Positions 59,301 through 64,000 of a stretch of DNA of 64,000 bases are shown here, piece after piece (the first letter of the stretch is position 1; every line of letters starts with the position of its first letter). The notes beneath the pieces are model-generated. The model was given only the letters and a program-made list of their open reading frames with translations. It made no database searches and had not been told where the DNA came from. Source of the DNA: Bacteroidota bacterium. Its GTDB lineage: Bacteria > Bacteroidota > Bacteroidia > Flavobacteriales > Weeksellaceae. The stretch lies in contig JAEXBS010000093.1 in NCBI GenBank assembly GCA_023393915.1, positions 1-64,000 on the forward strand. The letters are read 5' to 3'. A program made the position numbers and the translations under genes.

Positions 59301-61076
59301 ATGTCGATAAGAAGACTCTTTGATATTGCGCACGTTTCGCACTCAAAACATCCGAACGAGAAGAAATTCTCCACTAAATACCACGGAGAATGGAAATCTC
59401 TCTCTAGTCAAGAATACCTCAATATGGGAAATACGGTTTCCCGAGGATTATTGAAATTAGGTATTCGCCCTGGCGATAAGATTGCATTAATCACCACTGC
59501 TTCTAGGAACGAATGGGCCGTGATGGATTTGGGTATTTCTCAAATCGGTGCCGTATCGGTACCTGTATACCCATCTATCTCTGCGCAGGATTACGAATAT
59601 ATCTTCGGAAATGCAGAAGTAAAGTATTGTTTCGTTTCGGATCGGGACCTTCTCGACAAAGTCAATGCGATCAAGTCGCAAGTGCCTTCCCTAAAAGGAG
59701 TGTTTACTTTTGATTCGATAGAAGGCGCTGCCAATTGGCAGGAAGTTTTGGATTTGGGGATAGACGATGCTACTCAAGGAGAAGTAGAAGACATTGCTAA
59801 GACTATTAATCCAGAAGATTTAGCAACCATTATTTATACCTCTGGAACTACAGGAAAACCAAAAGGGGTAATGCTTACCCACCACAACATTGTATCTAAT
59901 GTACTGGGCTCTATGGAAAGAATTCCTCGAAGAAAAGACCTGGATACTGAGGACACCAAAGTACTTAGTTTCCTTCCGATCTGTCATATTTTTGAGCGTA
60001 TGCTCTTCTACCTTTTCCAGTACAATGGCTTTAGCGTCTACTTTGCCGAGAGTATTGAGAAAATGGGAGACAATATCAAAGAAGTGGAGCCTCATTATAT
60101 GAGTGTGGTGCCAAGGCTTCTTGAAAAAGTATACGATAAAATTTACGACAAAGGAACCAGCGCTGGAGGACTTAAATCCAAAATATTCCTTTGGGCTCTA
60201 AGTGTGAATGAGAAAAAGAAGCACATTAGTAAGCCTTCTGGACTTAGTGAAATCATTGCCGACAAACTTGTTTTCAAAAAATGGAGAGAAGGTCTTGGAG
60301 GAAACATTATTTGCTTAGTATCGGGCTCAGCTTCCCTGTCTGCTCGTTTGAACTATTTATTCCAGAATGCAGGTATCCCTATTTTAGAAGGCTACGGTCT
60401 TACCGAAACATCTCCTGTAATTTCAGTGAATTCAATTGAAAGAATGAAAGTTGGAACCGTGGGACATCCACTTGAAAATCTTGAAGTGAAGATTCAATCC
60501 GACGGAGAAATTACCGTAAAAGGTCCAAGTGTTTTCAAAGGGTACTTTAAAAACGATGAACTGACCACTGAAGCCTTTACTGAAGACGGATACTTTAAGA
60601 CTGGAGACATTGGACATATCGATGCGCAAGGATTCTTACAGATCACTGACCGCAAAAAGGAAATGTTTAAAACATCGGGTGGAAAATATGTAGCACCGCA
60701 AATTATTGAAAACATTGCTAAAGCTTCTAAGTTCATTGAACAAATCATGGTCGTAGGAGAAGGAGAAAAAATGCCTTGCGCCCTTATTCAACCGGATTTC
60801 CAATTTGCTAAAGCATGGGCACAGAGAAAAGGAATAGCTATTGGAGAAACCGAAGTGGAGATTGCCAACTCTCCTGAACTTAAAGAAAGAATTTCTAAAG
60901 AGATCCATGCAATTAATAAGAACTTGGGTAACTGGGAGCAAATTAAGCGCTTTGAGCTCACACCTGAGATCTGGAGCATTGAATTGGGGCAGTTAACACC
61001 TACCCTTAAATTGAAAAGAAAAGCCATTAAAGAGCGTTATCTAAACCTCTATAATGAAATGTACGGTCATAACTAA
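59301..61076 (+). CDS. Long-chain acyl-CoA synthetase (AMP-forming)
   Basis: 591 residues. It activates fatty acids to acyl-CoA using ATP. The P-loop-like motif IIYTSGTTGKPKGVMLTH (about 175-192) binds ATP; GYGLTETSPVIS and the later GYFKTGDIGHIDAQGFLQITDRKKEM (about 435-460) form the adenylation and hinge region. The domain order and length are those of FadD15/ACSBG-type ligases rather than E. coli FadD. It is divergent from the acyl-CoA dehydrogenase and ends at a strong terminator. Confidence 0.94.
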   Translation: MSIRRLFDIAHVSHSKHPNEKKFSTKYHGEWKSLSSQEYLNMGNTVSRGLLKLGIRPGDKIALITTASRNEWAVMDLGISQIGAVSVPVYPSISAQDYEYIFGNAEVKYCFVSDRDLLDKVNAIKSQVPSLKGVFTFDSIEGAANWQEVLDLGIDDATQGEVEDIAKTINPEDLATIIYTSGTTGKPKGVMLTHHNIVSNVLGSMERIPRRKDLDTEDTKVLSFLPICHIFERMLFYLFQYNGFSVYFAESIEKMGDNIKEVEPHYMSVVPRLLEKVYDKIYDKGTSAGGLKSKIFLWALSVNEKKKHISKPSGLSEIIADKLVFKKWREGLGGNIICLVSGSASLSARLNYLFQNAGIPILEGYGLTETSPVISVNSIERMKVGTVGHPLENLEVKIQSDGEITVKGPSVFKGYFKNDELTTEAFTEDGYFKTGDIGHIDAQGFLQITDRKKEMFKTSGGKYVAPQIIENIAKASKFIEQIMVVGEGEKMPCALIQPDFQFAKAWAQRKGIAIGETEVEIANSPELKERISKEIHAINKNLGNWEQIKRFELTPEIWSIELGQLTPTLKLKRKAIKERYLNLYNEMYGHN

Positions 61077-61094
61077 AGACCGTTTCTATAAATG

Positions 61095-61128
61095 AAAAAT
61101 GCACGATTTTAGTCGTGCATTTTTTTTG
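61095..61128 (+). terminator. Acyl-CoA synthetase terminator
   Basis: 12-bp stem AAAAATGCACGA (61095-61106) with TCGTGCATTTTT (61113-61124), 6-nt loop, then more T. Confidence 0.9.
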
Positions 61129-61138
61129 GCTAATTAAA

Positions 61139-61170
61139 AAGCCATGAACTTAATTAAAGGTTCATGGCTT
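61139..61170 (-). terminator. Terminator of the CdsZ-like gene
   Basis: 11-bp stem AAGCCATGAAC (61139-61149) with GTTCATGGCTT (61160-61170), 10-nt loop, T run on the - strand, 26 bp after the stop. It is back to back with the synthetase terminator. Confidence 0.88.
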
Positions 61171-61195
61171 CTCGTTAACTTATTAAGCTTAGGGA

Positions 61196-61975
61196 TTAGA
61201 ACTTAATCACCTTGCTCATTTTTTCTGTTTCTTCGTTTACTAAATCATCGTCAACTAAGATCTTTCCACTGTGCTCATCGATAATGATTTTCTTTCTTTG
61301 AGCAATTTCCATTTGCTTTTGTGGTGGAACCATGAAGAACGATCCTTTTGGAGCTCCTCTCTCTAGTCCTACTACTGCTAAACCGTTTGGAGAATTATCG
61401 CGGATTCTTTTGTAAGATTTTAATAATCTCTGGTCGATTTTTTCAGAAAACTCAAGGCTTTTTTCCGTTAAGTATTCTTCTTCTTTTTGAGTTTCAGAGA
61501 TCAATCCGTCTAGTTCTTCTTTCTTGAATTTCAAGTGGTTTTTAAACTCTTCGATTTTGGTTTCAAGTTCTTCAAGAACTTCGTTCTTATGGGCAATCTT
61601 TGCATCGTACTCACGAATTCTTTTCTCAGCCAATTGAATTTCTAGTTCTTGGTATTCAATCTCTTTTGCTAAAGCTTCAAATTCTTTATTGTTTCTCACA
61701 TTGTCCTGTTGAGATTTGTACTTCTCAATTAGGGTATTGGCATGCGAGATTACTTCGTTCTTAGTACTAATTTCTTGGTTTTGTTCACGAATTTCTTCAT
61801 CGAATTTCGTTTTTCTTTTCTCTAGCCCTTCGATTTCAATTTCTAGATCTTCTACTTCAATAGGTAGTTCTCCGCGGGTATTGCGAATCTCATCGAGACG
61901 GGAATCAATGATCTGTAGATCATAAAGCGCTCTTAATTTGTCTTCAACTGAAATTTCGGTGGTCTTCTTAGCCAT
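61196..61975 (-). CDS. CdsZ/DUF164-type coiled-coil protein with degenerate zinc ribbon
   Basis: 259 residues. A long two-stranded coiled coil fills about 10-195 (heptads rich in Glu, Lys, Leu, Ile). The C-terminal domain is that of the 'C4-type zinc ribbon' family, but every expected zinc Cys is replaced: the first CxxC position reads GAPKGSFF and the second DEHSGKILV, while the linking VPPQKQMEIAQRKKIII is conserved. The fold may persist without zinc. It lies 6 bp downstream of the Nif3-like gene, the usual pairing. The family is suggested to act in protein homeostasis or RNA handling, but no activity is settled. Confidence 0.85.
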   Translation of the reverse strand: MAKKTTEISVEDKLRALYDLQIIDSRLDEIRNTRGELPIEVEDLEIEIEGLEKRKTKFDEEIREQNQEISTKNEVISHANTLIEKYKSQQDNVRNNKEFEALAKEIEYQELEIQLAEKRIREYDAKIAHKNEVLEELETKIEEFKNHLKFKKEELDGLISETQKEEEYLTEKSLEFSEKIDQRLLKSYKRIRDNSPNGLAVVGLERGAPKGSFFMVPPQKQMEIAQRKKIIIDEHSGKILVDDDLVNEETEKMSKVIKF

Positions 61976-61981
61976 ATATAT

Positions 61982-63079
61982 CTATATAAAGTAATTAACA
62001 GGATTCGTTTTCTCTTCTGATTTAGAGACTGCAAATTTAGGAAATTTTTCCGATATTATCTTAAATAATTGCTCAGTTACAAACCGTTCCGACTCGTAAT
62101 GACCAATATCGCATAGAAGTGTACGGTCTTCTGCTTGAAAGAAATCGTGGTATTTTAAATCACCGCAGAGGTAAGCATCACAGGAATTTCTTTTTGCCGC
62201 TGAAATTCCGCTCGCTCCGCTTCCTCCAAAGACCCCTACTTTCTTGATTGGTTTTCCTGTTTTATTAGAGTGACGAATTACTTTCAAATCGAATACCTCT
62301 TTAACTTTGTTTAAAAACTCCTCTTCTGAGAGTGCGATAGGGAGCTCTCCTACCCGGCCTAGACCAGAGTAGTGGTTTTCATTCTCTAGAGAAAGAATTT
62401 GAAAAGCAACTTCTTCGTAGGGATGAGCCTCTTTTAGGGCCTGAACTAAATTCGATTTTTTATAGGATTCAAAAATTACAGAAAGCATCACCTCGCTTTC
62501 ATGGGACCTTTCGTTTAAATGCCCCGCAAAAGGACGAGATCCTTCTTTCGGTCGAAACGTTCCCTCACCACTTAAGGAAAAACTACATTCATCGTAGTAG
62601 CCTAAACTTCCCGCGCCTGCATTAAACAGCGCCTCTTTGACGGTTTCGGTATAATCAATAGGCACGTAAACCACCAACTGAGACAGAGCTCCTTCTTTAG
62701 GTAAGAGCACCTTCTGGTTTTCTAGTCCAAGGGCTTGGGCCATTCCATAACTCACACCAAAATAATCGTTATCAAAAACGGTATGCAGGGCGTAAATCGC
62801 AATATTATTTTGAATGGCTTTGATAAGTGTTCTTTCGACGTAGTTTTTTCCCGTTAAACTTTTTATTGGCGAAAATAGGATGGGATGAAAACAGACGATG
62901 AGATTCTTCTTTTTATCGATTGCTTCTTGAACAACCGATTCCAAAGCGTCGTGACAAATCAAAATTCCGGAGATTTCCACCTGGGGATTTCCACAAAGTA
63001 GTCCCACATTATCAAACCCTTCGGCCTCTTTCGGCTCAAATCGGTTTTCTAAGACCTTAAGCACCTCATGTAACTTCAT
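61982..63079 (-). CDS. Nif3-like dinuclear metal-centre protein
   Basis: 365 residues, the long form with a central insert. Metal ligands: His43-like in ILICHDAL, IVCFHPILFSPIKS (His and Pro block), HTVFDNDYFG, the YEEVAFQI region and the final GHYESERFVTE (His, Glu). Motif order is that of the YbgI/NIF3 family, reported as GTP cyclohydrolase-like or metal hydrolase, with function unsettled. A C-terminal domain with GVFGGSGASGIS follows the insert. It starts 2 bp from the divergent TTG reading of the channel gene and leads into the CdsZ-like gene, 6 bp downstream. Confidence 0.9.
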   Translation of the reverse strand: MKLHEVLKVLENRFEPKEAEGFDNVGLLCGNPQVEISGILICHDALESVVQEAIDKKKNLIVCFHPILFSPIKSLTGKNYVERTLIKAIQNNIAIYALHTVFDNDYFGVSYGMAQALGLENQKVLLPKEGALSQLVVYVPIDYTETVKEALFNAGAGSLGYYDECSFSLSGEGTFRPKEGSRPFAGHLNERSHESEVMLSVIFESYKKSNLVQALKEAHPYEEVAFQILSLENENHYSGLGRVGELPIALSEEEFLNKVKEVFDLKVIRHSNKTGKPIKKVGVFGGSGASGISAAKRNSCDAYLCGDLKYHDFFQAEDRTLLCDIGHYESERFVTEQLFKIISEKFPKFAVSKSEEKTNPVNYFI

Positions 63080-63084
63080 TTTTG

Positions 63085-63092
63085 TATGTTTG
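63085..63092 (+). promoter_or_regulatory. -7 promoter element of the K+ channel gene
   Basis: TATGTTTG fits TAnnTTTG and ends 31 nt before the ATG at 63124. It excludes a longer start at TTG 63082. Confidence 0.5.
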
Positions 63093-63123
63093 TAACGAAA
63101 ATACTAATATTTTCCTTAAATCT

Positions 63124-63975
63124 ATGGAACAACCGGGATCGGATTTAGAACAAGAACACAATTTTATTCCCGAACGAAAGAAATGGAAAAGGCAGGTCTA
63201 CCGCATTATTTATAGGGCCGATACTCCTTTAGGGAAACTCTTCGACATTTATCTTTTAATCTTAATTGCGCTTTCGACTTTAATTGTCATGTTAGAGAGC
63301 GTTCCTTCCTTTGATTTAAAGTACCACACTATCTTTATTACTCTTGAGATATTAATCTCTGTATTCTTTACGGTAGAATATATTTTAAGGGTTTTGACCA
63401 TACGAAACAAAAAAGCCTATATTTTTAGCTTTTACGGTCTTATTGACCTTTTAGCCATTGTTCCCTTTTACTTGAGTTTATTTTTTCCGGTTACAAAGTA
63501 CTTCCTTATTGTTCGGATGCTAAGAATGCTAAGAATATTTAGGATTTTCAACTTGCTGGACTTCATGAACGATGGAACTTTCATTATTCGTGCCTTAAGA
63601 AACTCCTCAAGAAAGATTTACATTTTCCTTTTGTTTCTAATGATTTTCTCAGTGATTGTAGGATCACTCATGTACATGGTGGAAGGACATCGTCCTGGGT
63701 TTGAAAGCATTCCTCAAAGTATCTATTGGGCAGTGGTAACAGTAACTACCGTAGGTTATGGAGACGTCTCTCCTACTACTCCTATTGGGAAATTCTTTGC
63801 AACCATTCTAATGCTTGCGGGTTATTCAATAATCGCTGTTCCTACTGGAATCGTAACGGCAGAAATGAGAAACAAGAGACAAAATTTAGAGAAAGTTTGT
63901 CCACGCTGTGGAAACGAGGACATCGATGACGATTCTAATTACTGTAAAAAATGCGGAGAGCGCGTAGTTAGCTAA
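63124..63975 (+). CDS. Voltage-gated-type potassium channel with C-terminal zinc ribbon
   Basis: 283 residues from ATG 63124. S1-S6 are visible: S1 about 44-64, S2 about 74-94, S3 about 105-123, S4 IVRMLRMLRIFRIFNLL with Arg every third residue, S5 about 161-182, selectivity filter TVTTVGYGDVSP, then S6. After S6 and a short helix, the last 25 residues form a zinc ribbon: CPRCGNEDIDDDSNYCKKCGE. The filter TVGYGD means K+ selectivity. The ribbon gives the cytoplasmic end a structural or metal-sensing module. The TTG at 63082 would start inside the promoter and is rejected. Confidence 0.92.
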   Translation: MEQPGSDLEQEHNFIPERKKWKRQVYRIIYRADTPLGKLFDIYLLILIALSTLIVMLESVPSFDLKYHTIFITLEILISVFFTVEYILRVLTIRNKKAYIFSFYGLIDLLAIVPFYLSLFFPVTKYFLIVRMLRMLRIFRIFNLLDFMNDGTFIIRALRNSSRKIYIFLLFLMIFSVIVGSLMYMVEGHRPGFESIPQSIYWAVVTVTTVGYGDVSPTTPIGKFFATILMLAGYSIIAVPTGIVTAEMRNKRQNLEKVCPRCGNEDIDDDSNYCKKCGERVVS

Positions 63976-64000
63976 GAAAAAAGCTCTGGATCATACCTCT

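Noticed and set aside
63082..63123. TTG start for the K+ channel
   Set aside because: It overlaps the likely promoter and adds 14 residues unlike the family; ATG 63124 is preferred.
1..64000. CRISPR arrays, insertion sequences, prophage or integrase
   Set aside because: No regularly spaced repeats, transposase or integrase motifs, or terminal inverted repeats flanking genes were seen.

Overview
The window looks like chromosome of a flavobacterium (Bacteroidota, class Flavobacteriia). It has a SusC/SusD polysaccharide utilization locus (PUL), Bacteroidota-type lipoproteins, families largely restricted to the phylum (DUF4294, DUF3098, DUF4286, the ftsX-DUF3098-uppP-truB run), low-to-moderate GC, and repeated promoter -7 elements of the flavobacterial form TAnnTTTG. 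I found no rRNA, tRNA, CRISPR array, insertion sequence or phage gene. I do not name a genus.

Layout. 1-679: a partial gene on the - strand running off the window edge, in which the N-terminal half of a SAM methyltransferase is joined in frame to the interior of a glutaminase. 719-10642 (-): a beta-glucan (probably laminarin) PUL in the order susC, susD, two surface glycan-binding lipoproteins, GH16 with a PKD-like domain, GH30, GH16. A strong terminator hairpin splits it into a transport/binding half and an enzyme half. 10840-14033 (+): divergent MFS transporter, Nudix-fold regulator with a degenerate Nudix box, and a glutaryl-CoA dehydrogenase-like gene. The 197-bp gap between susC and the transporter holds repeated AAAGGGG half-sites that make a good operator candidate.

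14052-24312: AddB-like nuclease, small lipoprotein, rsmG, a DtxR-family regulator with a large dyad over its promoter, TPR protein, gyrA, DUF4286 and LuxC-type acyl-CoA reductase. 24522-29699 (+): ferredoxin, serC, serA, DUF1015 (serine biosynthesis) and a secreted M28 peptidase. 29769-39256: cyclophilin-FKBP fusion lipoprotein, ilvE, mnmD-like methyltransferase, Nudix hydrolase, S1/P1 nuclease with DUF4294, M42 aminopeptidase, rpe, GNAT and rpsA.

39539-42613 (-): copper handling, with a multicopper oxidase carrying an N-terminal metal-binding motif and a C-terminal CopB-like extension, and a small Cys/His-rich exported protein. 42789-54758: housekeeping (PAP2, MerR, rluF-like, truB, uppP, DUF3098, ftsX, rsmA, mgtE, TIGR02757, rnz, rdgB, CPBP protease, prfC). 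54954-63975: DUF4349 lipoprotein, several small membrane proteins (two of only 56 and 59 codons), thioesterase, acyl-CoA dehydrogenase and acyl-CoA ligase (fatty-acid activation and oxidation), a CdsZ-type coiled-coil protein that has lost its zinc cysteines, a Nif3-like protein, and a voltage-gated-type K+ channel with a C-terminal zinc ribbon.

The most unusual items are the methyltransferase-glutaminase chimera, the operator-like repeats and internal terminator of the PUL, the DGHHR-bearing DUF1015 protein in the serine operon, the multicopper oxidase fusion, and the gain and loss of zinc ribbons near the right end. No wholly new system is evident.
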